DNA of 31,806 bases, from assembly GCA_964444825.1 (NCBI GenBank), contig CAYUIS010000050.1, positions 1-31,806 on the forward strand, in the 5' to 3' direction. The translations under genes and the position numbers were made by a program. Below are positions 22,010 to 31,066 of the stretch, one piece after another; within the stretch, counting starts at the first letter, position 1, and each line of letters opens with the position of its first letter. A model generated the notes under the pieces. That model made no database searches, was not told the DNA's origin, and was given only the letters and a program-made list of their open reading frames with translations. Source of the stretch: CAYUIS01 sp964444825. GTDB taxonomy: Bacteria > Chloroflexota > Anaerolineae > B4-G1.

Positions 22010-23437
22010 CTACGGTGATGGATTAAAATAGTTGTAGGTTGCAGTGGCAATGTCCGTAATCAGAGGTGCGCTTTCGTCCCACCTGAGCCACTGGGGACGA
22101 TATAGATAGACCACCAACACAAAATCGCCTCCCGTACTATACACAAGGGCTGCATCGGCGTGAGTGTCAGCACTGAATCCCTGTTTGTGGGCCACTCTTG
22201 TTCCCACTGGAACTCCAGCTTCGGTCAGGCTATCAGTGCGATGTACGCTCATCCACTCAATCATCTGATGGCATTCGTCTGTCGTAATGTTGTCCGGAAA
22301 CGCAACCATAAGCGTACCACCGCCACGACTGCACTGGTAAACCATCTCTAGCAATAACCCGGTATCTAGCGGTGTAGTCTGTGCATAGGGGTTTGCCCCC
22401 GTAGTGATATCACTCCGGGAATTAGCCGCGGTGACAATAGTAACGGGGGACTCTTCGTCATAAGGGGCTGCCATAAAGGTGTTGAACAACCCCAGGTAAT
22501 TCATCGAGGCGGTGAGATCCTCAACTCCCTGATAGCTATCTCCCCTCCCAATGGCATCCCGCAATAAAAGGTTGGCGTTGATGTTATCCTCGTCAACCCC
22601 CATCGTATCACTCACCCAGTTGGCTGCCTCCGGAGTGAGAGGGGATTCCAGGGACCGATAGGTTTCTTCCAGAATGGCGATTTTGAGCACGCCGAGCCCA
22701 TCGTAGGCAACCTCAGCGTTGATCTGCAATTCGTCTCCAGTAGCCAGGTCTTTGACAAAGATGCCAGGTATGATACCGACGTGGGGCTCTAGGAGCAGTT
22801 CCAGCATCTGATACAAAACACCGATATCACGTGGTGGAGCTTGTTCCGTTCGCACGACCAGCTCTACTGGGTCATCAGTGGCCGAAACAAGTGCAGAGGC
22901 GAGCCGGGCGTGGGAGGCTTCAACGTCCAGCCTTTGACCTGGCTGACCAGCGCGAAACGTGAGGTTGTCTGGAAGTGGGACGAGTTCCTGGGGCGTGCGG
23001 TCATATTGCCGGGCGACGCGAGTCAGAAAGCCATCAAGCCGGTCCTCCGAATAACTGACCGCCACAGGGACATCCACTGGCTCCGATGGCCGGTCAAGGA
23101 CGTGCGCGATAAAACCATGAAACCCTCGTCGTTTACTCAGCGCGGCATCCAGATTGGCCAGTGTTTCCTCAGTGTTGAGGCGTAACTCAACGGAATCGAG
23201 GGGGAGTGAGAGACGTTGGTCCAGGTACGCAATCTGCAAGGGTGTGGCAAACGCCACGTCGAGGCGATTGAGCGCTTGCTCGCGCGTCATTCCCTCTACG
23301 GATAAACCGGCCATTGTCATTCCGGCAGGCATAGTACGATTAGCTAAGCGAAAGCTGAGGTACTGCCACGCGAGGAAGAGTGCGGCAATAGCGCTGCCGA
23401 TGACCAGCCAGGCGACAAATCCAGTTCTACGCTGCAA
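22010..23437 (-). CDS. Membrane-anchored VanW/beta-lactamase-fold protein, likely inactive
   Basis: This 475-aa protein has an N-terminal membrane anchor (about 8-28). PG_binding_4/VanW-like domains follow (about 40-200), then a class A beta-lactamase-like domain (about 205-475). The expected SxxK is GVLK (G249-K252), so the nucleophilic serine is glycine. The SxN region reads EDN (283-285) and the KTG box KQG (418-420). The start is a TTG at 23437 with GAGAGG close upstream. The protein is anchored outside the membrane and probably binds peptidoglycan. With these losses it is more likely a binding or regulatory protein than a hydrolase. Its promoter is separate from the GH94 gene upstream. 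Confidence 0.85.
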   Translation of the reverse strand: MQRRTGFVAWLVIGSAIAALFLAWQYLSFRLANRTMPAGMTMAGLSVEGMTREQALNRLDVAFATPLQIAYLDQRLSLPLDSVELRLNTEETLANLDAALSKRRGFHGFIAHVLDRPSEPVDVPVAVSYSEDRLDGFLTRVARQYDRTPQELVPLPDNLTFRAGQPGQRLDVEASHARLASALVSATDDPVELVVRTEQAPPRDIGVLYQMLELLLEPHVGIIPGIFVKDLATGDELQINAEVAYDGLGVLKIAILEETYRSLESPLTPEAANWVSDTMGVDEDNINANLLLRDAIGRGDSYQGVEDLTASMNYLGLFNTFMAAPYDEESPVTIVTAANSRSDITTGANPYAQTTPLDTGLLLEMVYQCSRGGGTLMVAFPDNITTDECHQMIEWMSVHRTDSLTEAGVPVGTRVAHKQGFSADTHADAALVYSTGGDFVLVVYLYRPQWLRWDESAPLITDIATATYNYFNPSP

Positions 23438-23465
23438 AGAATCCTCTCACTGCGCAGATGTCAAG

Positions 23466-23494
23466 ATTATAACACATGGTCAGATGTGCGCCAA
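23466..23494 (-). promoter_or_regulatory. Predicted promoter of the VanW/beta-lactamase-like gene
   Basis: On the minus strand a perfect -10 TATAAT (23471-23466) is 17 bp from TTGGCG (23494-23489), a four-of-six -35. Transcription would start near 23459 with a leader of about 22 bases before the TTG start. Confidence 0.65.
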
Positions 23495-23502
23495 ACATCC
23501 CC

Positions 23503-23527
23503 CCAATCAGCAGAGTTGCTCGATTGG
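23503..23527 (-). terminator. Hairpin after the GH94 gene
   Basis: CCAATC-AGCA (23503-23512) pairs with TGCT (23517-23520) and GATTGG (23522-23527), a 10-bp stem with one bulged base and a four-base loop. It lies just after the GH94 stop and before the next promoter. There is no T-run, so it is only a possible terminator. Confidence 0.35.
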
Positions 23528-23537
23528 ACATCTCGTC

Positions 23538-25946
23538 TCAACCCATAATCACTTGCACCGAGTGCGTGCTACCATCGCCGAAAGCGGGTACCACGTTGCC
23601 CTTGATCTTTTTCCCGTCCACCCTGACCGACCTTACGCCCTTGGAGAAGTGATCGGGATTCAGGACCTCGATGCGGTAGATTGTTTTCCTGAACACTCTG
23701 GTGACCCTAAAGCCTTCCCAGCCACGGGGAATGCAGGGATCGATCTCGAGGCCCTCGTAGGTCGGCCTGATGCCCAGGATGTATTGGGTGGCTGCCCGGT
23801 AGACCCAGGAGGCGGTGCCGGTAAGCCAACTATTGCGGCCCAGCCCGAACTGGGGATGCTCATCGCCCAGGATATTCTGGGGATAGACGTAGGGCTCACA
23901 TTCAAACTCATCTATGCTGTCGTTCTTGGCCGCTGGGTTCATCTGGTGGTAGTACTCGTAGGCCCGATCTCCGTTCCCCACGAGTGTCTCGGCGATGATG
24001 ACCCAGGGATTGGTATGCAAAAAGATGCCACCGTTTTCTTTGGCTCCTGGTGGATAGGTGGTGACTCCCCCTTTCGTCGGGTCAAAGCCGTCGTATCCCG
24101 GGGCGCTCAGTTTAATGCCCTTGATGGTGTTGAGTCGCTGGTACACGGCGTCCAGGGAAAGTGCCGCTCTATCGGGGGAGGCAAAACCCGAGACCACGGG
24201 CCACGACTGCCCGTTAGCATAGACCTGCCCCACGGCGTTCTCGTGGGAGCCGATAGGGCCACCATCAGCGTCAAAGTACCTCACATACCATTCGCCATCC
24301 CAGGCATGCTCGTTCACCCTCCGCTTCATCGCTTCATAGGTGGCGGTGTATTGAACCACCATCTCCTCATCGCCCACGTACCGGGCCAGGGAGATCATCT
24401 CCAATAGCGCTTTGCCATATTGATTGGCCACAAACAGCGACTCTGCACCGGCCCGTAGATTCACGCTGTCGTTCCAGTCGGCAAACCCCGCCAAGGGCAG
24501 TCCGTGAGCGCCGACATTGTCGTGTGTGAACGCAATGGCCCGGCGCATGTGATCGAGCACTGTGCCCGTTTCGAGCGGCTGTTCCTCCTTGTCCTTCTCA
24601 TAGTAAGGGATCACCCCCTCCAGGAAGGCCAGATCCCCCGTCTCCTTGAGATAGGCGGCGATGGCAAGCACAATCCAGAGATGGTCGTCACCATAGTACT
24701 TGGGAGCGTCCTCGACCTCTCGAGAGTCGCCTTCGTTAGCCTCCATAGTAAGGGGGTTGAACTGGTGCATCGCCGAGCCGTCTCTCCTCTGCACGTGCAG
24801 GAGCTGCCTGATCAGAGACCGGCCTTCAGCCGGCATTTGGGGCAGGATGCCCAGCACATCCTGAGAGCTATCCCTGAAGCCGATGCCCCGTGCCCCCAGG
24901 CCAAGCTGATAGAGTGAGAGGTAGCGAGACCAGTTCAAGGTGGTGTGGCATTGCCTTGGGTTGTGAATGTTGAGCAGACTGTTCATACCGGCGTCGGGGG
25001 TCTCGACTTGAAACTTGGACAAGTAGGCAACCCAAAAGTCGGTCAGTTCCTGAAATGCCTGTTCCACGTGCGCCGGATCTCGGTAGTGCTCGATTGTAGG
25101 CAGAACTTGCTCAACGCTCTCCCCTTGGCCCAATTGGGTGACCAGCCTGACCGTCTCGCCAGGTTCGATGGTTCCCAGATGATGCAGCAGAGCGGCGATA
25201 TTGTCACCGCGCACGGCGTCATAGTTGCCGAGCTCGTCCTGTTGCAGGCTGAGAGGGTTCGCCCAGGTGGCGTATTCATTCGCCCCCAAGAATCTCCTCC
25301 GATCTGACTCGTAGGAAGACACCGTGTGATTGGACGTAAAGTAATTGACGGCAAGATCCTTGCGCATGAACGGATACTGCGACAAGATGACAAAGTCGCT
25401 ATCCCAAAACGCCTTGCTCTGCATCGTCTGAGGCACCCAGTCGGCGTTGGTGAATTGTTTGAGGGCGTCTGGATGCGTGTACTCCACCACGGGGATAGCA
25501 TCAACCGTCTGGAGTTGAGTGGAGACATTAGTGAGCTTGATATCCCTGAGCACCTGGCTTCCCTCCAGAGGGACAAAGATCGTCACGTCCGTCCTGATCC
25601 CGTAGAACTCGGAAACGATACGGGTGTAACCCAGACCGACGTGGCACTCGTAGAGATTATAGTGGTCCAACGTCGGGACAAGGTAAGGAGAGAACACCTT
25701 GTAGCCGCCTACCTGTTTGAAGCGCAGGTAGAGCGTCTCACCCTTGAACTCTGAACTAGGAAGCTGAGGGATGTACTTGGTGATGCGGTTGAGAGCCGGG
25801 TCCTCTTTGCAGATCAGCGAACCACCCGTGTGATCCACAAGCCCGCCAAAGGCCAGTGTCCCCACATAGTTGATCCATTTGACCGGCGTTCTCGGGTTCG
25901 TGATGACGTATTCCCGGTTTTTGTCGTCAAAGTATCCGTATCTCAT
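23538..25946 (-). CDS. GH94-family glycoside phosphorylase (cellobiose phosphorylase-like)
   Basis: The start is ATG 25946 (MRYGYFDDKNREYVI), the usual N-terminus of this family, with AAGGA seven bases upstream. That gives 802 aa, full length. Signatures are ARGIGFRDSSQD (352-363) in the (alpha/alpha)6 barrel and GFADWNDSVN (487-496), where D490 is the predicted general acid. A further conserved stretch is YPPGAKENGGIFLHTNPW. GH94 enzymes phosphorolyse beta-linked disaccharides (cellobiose, laminaribiose, chitobiose and others) to a sugar 1-phosphate. The substrate cannot be told here. It follows the mutase gene by 17 bases, so it is probably in the same transcript, though its chemistry is unrelated to acyl-CoA metabolism. 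Confidence 0.9.
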   Translation of the reverse strand: MRYGYFDDKNREYVITNPRTPVKWINYVGTLAFGGLVDHTGGSLICKEDPALNRITKYIPQLPSSEFKGETLYLRFKQVGGYKVFSPYLVPTLDHYNLYECHVGLGYTRIVSEFYGIRTDVTIFVPLEGSQVLRDIKLTNVSTQLQTVDAIPVVEYTHPDALKQFTNADWVPQTMQSKAFWDSDFVILSQYPFMRKDLAVNYFTSNHTVSSYESDRRRFLGANEYATWANPLSLQQDELGNYDAVRGDNIAALLHHLGTIEPGETVRLVTQLGQGESVEQVLPTIEHYRDPAHVEQAFQELTDFWVAYLSKFQVETPDAGMNSLLNIHNPRQCHTTLNWSRYLSLYQLGLGARGIGFRDSSQDVLGILPQMPAEGRSLIRQLLHVQRRDGSAMHQFNPLTMEANEGDSREVEDAPKYYGDDHLWIVLAIAAYLKETGDLAFLEGVIPYYEKDKEEQPLETGTVLDHMRRAIAFTHDNVGAHGLPLAGFADWNDSVNLRAGAESLFVANQYGKALLEMISLARYVGDEEMVVQYTATYEAMKRRVNEHAWDGEWYVRYFDADGGPIGSHENAVGQVYANGQSWPVVSGFASPDRAALSLDAVYQRLNTIKGIKLSAPGYDGFDPTKGGVTTYPPGAKENGGIFLHTNPWVIIAETLVGNGDRAYEYYHQMNPAAKNDSIDEFECEPYVYPQNILGDEHPQFGLGRNSWLTGTASWVYRAATQYILGIRPTYEGLEIDPCIPRGWEGFRVTRVFRKTIYRIEVLNPDHFSKGVRSVRVDGKKIKGNVVPAFGDGSTHSVQVIMG

Positions 25947-25963
25947 ACGCAATTCCTTCCCGA

Positions 25964-27564
25964 CTAGATGTTCACCAGAGGTCGATATTCCCCCCACACC
26001 TGTCTTAGCACGTCGCATATCTCTCCCAGGGTGCAGTCGGCCTCAACGGCTGCGACGAAGTGAGCCATCAGTGGTTCACTGGGACTGAGGGCAGCCTGCT
26101 CAATACGTGATAGGACAGCAGAGGACCGCTCCGCATCCCGCCGAGTTCGCAGATCGGCCAGGCGTTTCCGCTGTTGTTCTTCAATCGCGGGATCGACCAC
26201 CAGTTGCTCCAGATTCACTACGTCTTCGCCCGTGCAGAACTCGTTTACGCCTACAATAATCCTGTCCTGCGCATCCACCTCCTTTTGGTACCCGTACGCT
26301 GCTTCGGCGATTTCCTGCTGGATGTACCCCTGCTCGATGGATGCCAATGTCCCTCCCAATCCATCGATCTTTTCGATATACGCCACCGCCCGCCGTTCGA
26401 TCTCGTCGGTTAGGTGCTCGATCACGTATGAGCCGGCCAGTGGGTCGATTGTGTTTGTCACACCCGACTCGTGGGCGATTATCTGCTGTGTGCGTAAGGC
26501 GATACGGACCGATTCCTCGGTCGGAAGCCACAATGCCTCATCGCGGGAGTTGGTGTGCAGGGATTGGGTGCCTCCTAACACCGCCGCCAGCGCCTGGAGT
26601 GTCACACGGACCACATTGTTTTCCGGCTGTTGGGCAGTGAGGGTACAGCCAGCGGTCTGGGTATGGAATCGGAGCAGCCAGCTATGAGGGTTCTGCGCCT
26701 GAAAGCGTCCGCGCATGATTCGAGCCCAGAGGCGCCGGGCGGCGCGGAACTTGGCAACCTCCTCCAGGAAATCGTTGTGAGAATTAAAAAAGAACGAGAG
26801 GCGCGGAGCAAAGACATCCACATCAAGCCCGGCGTCAATGGCTGCCTGAACATAAGCGATGCCGTTGGCGAGGGTGAAGGCAACCTCCTGGACAGCGGTA
26901 GAGCCGGCCTCCCGGATGTGGTAGCCGCTGATGCTGATGGTGTTCCATTTGGGAACCTCAGCCGCGCAGTAGCGGAACAGGTCGATCACCAGTCGCATAG
27001 AGGGACGGGGCGGAAAGATGTAGGTGCCGCGGGCGATGTATTCCTTCAAGATGTCGTTTTGAACCGTGCCGCGCAGTTGGGTTGAAGCCACACCCTGTTC
27101 CCTTCCCACGGCGATATACATCGCCAGAAGGATGGCCGCTGGAGCATTAATGGTCATCGAGGTACTGACCTTGTCCAGAGGAATACCATCAAAGAGAGCC
27201 CGCATGTCGTCCAGGCTGCTGATGGCTACGCCGACTTTGCCTACCTCTCCTGCGGCCAGCGGAGCGTCGGCATCGTAACCAATCTGGGTTGGCAGGTCAA
27301 AAGCGACAGAGAGCCCCGTCTGCCCCTGCTCCAGGAGGTACTTGTAGCGGGCGTTCGACTCCTCGGCGGTCGCATACCCGGCGTACTGGCGCATCGTCCA
27401 GAAACGACCTCGGTACATCGTGGGCTGAACGCCCCGAGTGAAGGGATATTCGCCGGGGAAGCCAAGAGTTCCCGTGTAGTCGGTCTCCACGTCGGCGGGG
27501 GTGTAGGTCCGGTCGAGAGGTATACCGGAGAGGGTCTCAAAGCGCTCCCGCCGCTCGGGGAAAC
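25964..27564 (-). CDS. Acyl-CoA mutase large subunit (methylmalonyl-CoA mutase type), 5' end in gap
   Basis: The frame is open up to the N run, and the 24 codons before an internal GTG (27490) read FETLSGIPLDRTYTPAD, as in true family members. So the real start is hidden in the gap. The visible 532 residues include FPGEYPFTRGVQPTMYRGR and WTMRQYAGY, followed by SISGYHIREAGSTAVQEVAF, SFFFNSHNDFLEEVAKFRAA and LGGTQSLHTNSRDEALWLPT. The protein ends without a B12-binding domain, so it is the catalytic subunit of a split mutase. The B12 subunit is not in the window. It would convert methylmalonyl-CoA to succinyl-CoA, or a related branched acyl-CoA. It fits with the acyl-CoA dehydrogenase in the same block. 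Confidence 0.92.
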
Positions 27565-27664
27565 NNNNNNNNNNNNNNNNNNNNNNNNNNNNNNNNNNNN
27601 NNNNNNNNNNNNNNNNNNNNNNNNNNNNNNNNNNNNNNNNNNNNNNNNNNNNNNNNNNNNNNNN
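27565..27664. other. Run of 100 N (scaffold gap)
   Basis: Exactly 100 N bases join two contigs. The true distance is unknown. The gap removes the 5' end of the mutase gene and the 3' end of the metallophosphoesterase gene. Any reading frame running across it is meaningless. Another gene, such as the B12-binding subunit, could be hidden here. Confidence 0.99.
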
Positions 27665-28380
27665 CGTGCCGGGTGCGCTACTCGCCCTAGCTCGGCGATC
27701 ACCGCATCCCGATGGTAAGTCACTCGGTGTATGGCGACACCGCAGTCGCCATTCTTCAAGTCGAGCAACGCGTAGGCAGGGCCAGGAATGCCATCCAACG
27801 GCAGGCCAACACTGCCGTCGTTGACGATGCGCATACCGTCCACCCTGCGATCAACGGGCCGGTGAGTGTGGCCGTAGAGCACCAGGCGGGCGCCCAAGCT
27901 GGAAAAGTAGGTCCGCATCCGATCATCGGGAGTATCAGGGAGCAGAGGGGTCTCGTCGTTCTCGGCATTGGCGTGTACGGCCACGATCATACCATAGCCA
28001 GGAACATCCATTTCCAACCGCGTCGGCAGGTCGCGCAGGAACTCATAGTCGGCATAGGAGAGCCGTTCCACCGTCCAGCGAAAGTTGGCGTCGCGCTCCA
28101 CGAGTTTGGCAACCATCGCGCCCCAATCCTCCGGGGAGTGGACCACGGCAGCGGGCCGCTGGCCGGTGACCAGGTAGCGGTCCGTATTGCCCTGCAAGAG
28201 GGCGACGTTCGGTATTTCTCGCAGCCGGGCCAGCGTCTCGGCTGGCCAGGGACAAAAGGCCGCCAGATCGCCCAGAACCCAAACCGCATCAGGCGCGCCT
28301 TGAGCTGCTATGTCGGCCAGGACGGCTTCCAGCGCCAAAAGATTGCCGTGCACGTCGGATAGAACGGCGAGTCTGGTCAT
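27665..28380 (-). CDS. Calcineurin-like metallophosphoesterase (YfcE/MJ0936 type), 3' end in gap
   Basis: The 238 visible residues hold the metal-binding motifs in order: SDVHGN (8-13), GDLAAF (37-42), GNTDRY (64-69), AVHANAE (134-140) and GHTHRP (170-175). This matches small bacterial phosphodiesterases of the YfcE/MJ0936 type. The core is almost complete, and only the C-terminus is lost in the gap. The ATG at 28380 overlaps the stop of the membrane-protein gene upstream in an ATGA, so the two are co-translated. Its substrate is unknown. It may be unrelated to the acyl-CoA enzymes around it. Confidence 0.92.
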
Positions 28381-28802
28381 CGCTCAAACCCCCTTCGGAT
28401 GCTGGGCCAATTCAACAGCCCCCAGACGAGAGCCAGTAACAGCAGAGTCAGCAGCAAGTCCCGCAGCCGAATCTGGAAGGCGTACTCACTGGCGTCGAAC
28501 AAGAGATGGGTGGCCCAGACGTGGCCCTCGTAGAGTGTCACCGCTGCCAGGGTCCCCCACCGGCTCCAGCGTCGGAAACCCACCAGTCCCACCGTACAGG
28601 CGGCAAAGATCAGGCCCCAAAAGCCCCCCATCGCGGCCAGATAAACCCAGGAAACCGTCATCGGCAAGACAGGCAGGAGAGCGGCGTAGCGCAGGGCTTT
28701 CGCTGCCCTTCCCAGATTCGCCAGTCCCAGCGCCAGCGTCAACAGACCCAAAGCAATGATCCATTTCTGGGCGTAGGAGATTCGCATATACTTCTTTGAC
28801 AT
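28377..28802 (-). CDS. Small four-helix membrane protein, unknown function
   Basis: This 141-aa protein has about four hydrophobic segments: around 13-31, 38-58, 60-76 and 113-132. The N-terminus is short and basic and the C-terminus ends RRGFER. The ATG at 28802 has GAGG four to eight bases upstream. A second ATG five codons in is possible. I recognise no family motif. It overlaps the metallophosphoesterase start by four bases (ATGA) and starts 18 bases after the oxidoreductase stop, so it belongs to the same transcript. Confidence 0.72.
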   Translation of the reverse strand: MSKKYMRISYAQKWIIALGLLTLALGLANLGRAAKALRYAALLPVLPMTVSWVYLAAMGGFWGLIFAACTVGLVGFRRWSRWGTLAAVTLYEGHVWATHLLFDASEYAFQIRLRDLLLTLLLLALVWGLLNWPSIRRGFER

Positions 28803-28820
28803 TCAACCTCGTCTGCTAGC

Positions 28821-29852
28821 CTATGGTGTGAGCACGATCTTTCCAAACTGCTCCCCCCGCTCCATCGCCTCAAAAGCCGCCCGGCCCTCGGAAAGGGGCA
28901 TCACCCGATCTACCACCGTCTTCAGCTTGCCTGTCCAGACCAGGGCCATCACGTCCTGAAAATCCTGGTGCGTGCCCATTGTGGAGCCAATGATGCTGAT
29001 CTGCTTGCCAAAGATGAAGCGAATGTCGATCTCGGTTTGGGGCCCGGAGGTGTTGCCCACGATGACAATGCGTCCGCCCCGAGCCACAGCTCTCATACTT
29101 TGGGTCAGCGTGGCCTGCCCGACGTTGTCAACGACCACGTCCACGCCGCGCCGGCCCGTCATCTTGTAGAGCGTCTTGCTCCAACTGGGATCCTCCCGGT
29201 AGTTTAGCACCACGTCGGCCCCCAGTTCACAAGCCCTCTCCATCTTCCTCTCAGTGCTGGTGAGAGCGTAGACGGTGGCGCCAGCCAGCTTGGCGATCTG
29301 GACCGCCATCGAGTTGACCCCACCGCCAGCCCCGATGACGAGCACCGACTCTCCCGGCCGCAGCTTGGCGCGATGGATGAGCATACGCCAGGCAGTGAGG
29401 CTGACCAACAGGGGGGCAGCCGCCTGGGAAAACTCCCACCCATCGGGTATGGACATCAGGTTGTTCGCTGGCACCACCAGGTATTCAGCCTGCCCACCAC
29501 GAACATGCTCCCCCAGAACAGCATATCCAGGGCTGAGAGAATGCTCGCCCCGGTGGGTAAACTCGTCTTCTCGCAAAGTGATGCCGGGGTCCACCACGAC
29601 CCGCTGGCCCACCTGCCAGCCGGTGACTTCCTCGCCCAGTCCGGCTACCTCACCGGCCACGTCGGCCCCGGTCCAGTGGGGCATCTCTAGTCTCAGGCTG
29701 GGCCAACCACGCCGAATCCAGACGTCCAAGTGGTTAAGGGCGCAGGCTCGCACCCGTACCAATACCTGCCCTGGACCTACCACAGGGTCGGGCACGTCAC
29801 CGTACTGCAGAACATCCAAATCGCCGTGCTCGTAAAAACAGAGCGCTTTCAT
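28821..29852 (-). CDS. MDR-family zinc-type alcohol dehydrogenase/quinone oxidoreductase
   Basis: The start is ATG 29852 (MKALCFYEHG), eight bases after the acyl-CoA dehydrogenase stop, with GAGGTAAGAG upstream. The longer frame above it lies inside that gene. The protein is 343 aa. The GroES-like domain includes NHLDVWIRRGWP and GADVAGEVAGLG. The Rossmann fold has GAGGGV (174-179) and a typical end, SEGRAAFEAMERGEQFGKIV. The lobe that normally carries four cysteines for a structural zinc (about 89-116) has none here. It reads ITLREDEFTHRGEHSLSPGY, and a catalytic zinc is unlikely too. It probably reduces an enoyl, quinone or carbonyl substrate with NAD(P)H. Confidence 0.9.
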   Translation of the reverse strand: MKALCFYEHGDLDVLQYGDVPDPVVGPGQVLVRVRACALNHLDVWIRRGWPSLRLEMPHWTGADVAGEVAGLGEEVTGWQVGQRVVVDPGITLREDEFTHRGEHSLSPGYAVLGEHVRGGQAEYLVVPANNLMSIPDGWEFSQAAAPLLVSLTAWRMLIHRAKLRPGESVLVIGAGGGVNSMAVQIAKLAGATVYALTSTERKMERACELGADVVLNYREDPSWSKTLYKMTGRRGVDVVVDNVGQATLTQSMRAVARGGRIVIVGNTSGPQTEIDIRFIFGKQISIIGSTMGTHQDFQDVMALVWTGKLKTVVDRVMPLSEGRAAFEAMERGEQFGKIVLTP

Positions 29853-29860
29853 TCTGACTC

Positions 29861-31030
29861 TTACCTCAGCCCGGTCTCCATCCGCGCAATCACCATACGC
29901 TGAATCTCGCTGGTTCCCTCGTAAATCTCGGTGACTTTGGCGTCCCGGAAATAGCGCTCGACAGGCAGCTCCTTGCTGTAGCCCATCCCGGCATGAATCT
30001 GGATCGCCTGAGTGGTCACCCACATCGCAGTCTCGGAGGCGAATGTCTTGGCTATGCAGGACTCGAGAGTGTACCGGCGGCCGGTTTCTTTTGAATCCTG
30101 TTTGGCAAGGGCGGCCTGGTAAATGAGCAACCGGCTGGCCTCGATACGAATCTTCATATCGGCGATTTTCTGCTGGATCATCTGGAACTGGCCGATCTTT
30201 TGGCCAAAGGCCTCACGCTCACGCGCATACGCTACCGATGCTTCGTAGGCAGCCTCGGCGATACCCAGCGCCTGAGCGGCGATGCCGATACGGCCCGCGT
30301 CCAGCACTGCCATCGAGATCTTGAACCCCTCTCCCTCGTCACCCAATCGTCTCTCTACCGGGCATTCATAGTCCTCAAAATGGATCTCGCAGGTCGCCGA
30401 GGCGCGGATACCTAGTTTGGGTTCGGTTTTGCCCGGAGAAAACCCGGGATCGTCAGTGTCAATGATGAGGGCGCTGACACCCCGGTGGCGGGGCTTGACG
30501 TCGGGGTCGGTCTGTACAAAGAGCACGATATACTTGGCCGCCGGGCCGCTGCTGATCCACGACTTGGTGCCATTGACGACGTAGTGAGAGCCGTCTGGGG
30601 AAAGGGAGGCTGTCACCCGCATATTGCCAGCGTCGGAACCGGACTGCGGCTCTGTGAGGGCGAACGCCCCGACGGCCTCTCCACTGGCGACCGGTCGGAG
30701 GTATTTCTGCTTCTGTTCCTCAGTGCCAAAGCGGAGGAAGCCATAACAGTAGAGAGAGTTGTTGACGGACATCACGACGCCGTGAGATGCATCTGCCTTG
30801 GATATCTCCTCCAGGGCGAGCACGTAGGCCAGTGTGTCCATCCCCACACCACCGTACTCCTCCGGCACTTCGATGCCCATAAAACCCTGAGCGCCCATTT
30901 TTGCGATCGTCTCGTAGGGAAACTCGCCCGTCTCGTCGTGCTCGGCCGCGATAGGGACGATCTCGCTCTGGGCAAAGTCGCGCGCCATATCACGGATCAT
31001 GCGATGTTCCTCACCAAGCTTCAGGTCCAT
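29861..31030 (-). CDS. Acyl-CoA dehydrogenase
   Basis: This 389-aa protein is of full length with a very good ribosome-binding site (AAGGAGG) before ATG 31030. Family signatures are AFALTEPQSGSDAGNMRVTA and YVVNGTKSWISSGPAA, followed by LDAGRIGIAAQALGIAE, REAFGQKIGQFQMIQQKIAD and QIHAGMGYSKELPVERYFRD. The catalytic base is E371 in IYEGTSEIQ. It resembles the butyryl/short branched-chain CoA dehydrogenases. The FAD-dependent enzyme makes an enoyl-CoA and passes electrons to ETF. It is the first gene after the duplicated operator array and probably the first gene of the operon. Confidence 0.96.
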   Translation of the reverse strand: MDLKLGEEHRMIRDMARDFAQSEIVPIAAEHDETGEFPYETIAKMGAQGFMGIEVPEEYGGVGMDTLAYVLALEEISKADASHGVVMSVNNSLYCYGFLRFGTEEQKQKYLRPVASGEAVGAFALTEPQSGSDAGNMRVTASLSPDGSHYVVNGTKSWISSGPAAKYIVLFVQTDPDVKPRHRGVSALIIDTDDPGFSPGKTEPKLGIRASATCEIHFEDYECPVERRLGDEGEGFKISMAVLDAGRIGIAAQALGIAEAAYEASVAYAREREAFGQKIGQFQMIQQKIADMKIRIEASRLLIYQAALAKQDSKETGRRYTLESCIAKTFASETAMWVTTQAIQIHAGMGYSKELPVERYFRDAKVTEIYEGTSEIQRMVIARMETGLR

Positions 31031-31066
31031 AGGAATTCCTCCTTATTGATGATTGTTTTCCACAAA

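Noticed and set aside
23154..24407. 417-codon open frame on the plus strand
   Set aside because: It runs antisense to the GH94 gene and the start of the VanW/beta-lactamase-like gene, has no ribosome-binding site, and its product has no recognisable motif. Both minus-strand genes are clear.
25964..27490. Mutase gene starting at the GTG at 27490
   Set aside because: Conserved family sequence continues in frame upstream of that codon to the gap, so the true start is hidden.
27241..28380. Metallophosphoesterase fused to a C-terminal extension
   Set aside because: The extension is read through 100 N and then out of frame through the mutase gene.
28821..30023. Longer oxidoreductase starting at 30023
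   Set aside because: The extra 57 codons lie inside the acyl-CoA dehydrogenase gene in another frame. The ATG at 29852 has a ribosome-binding site and the usual N-terminus.
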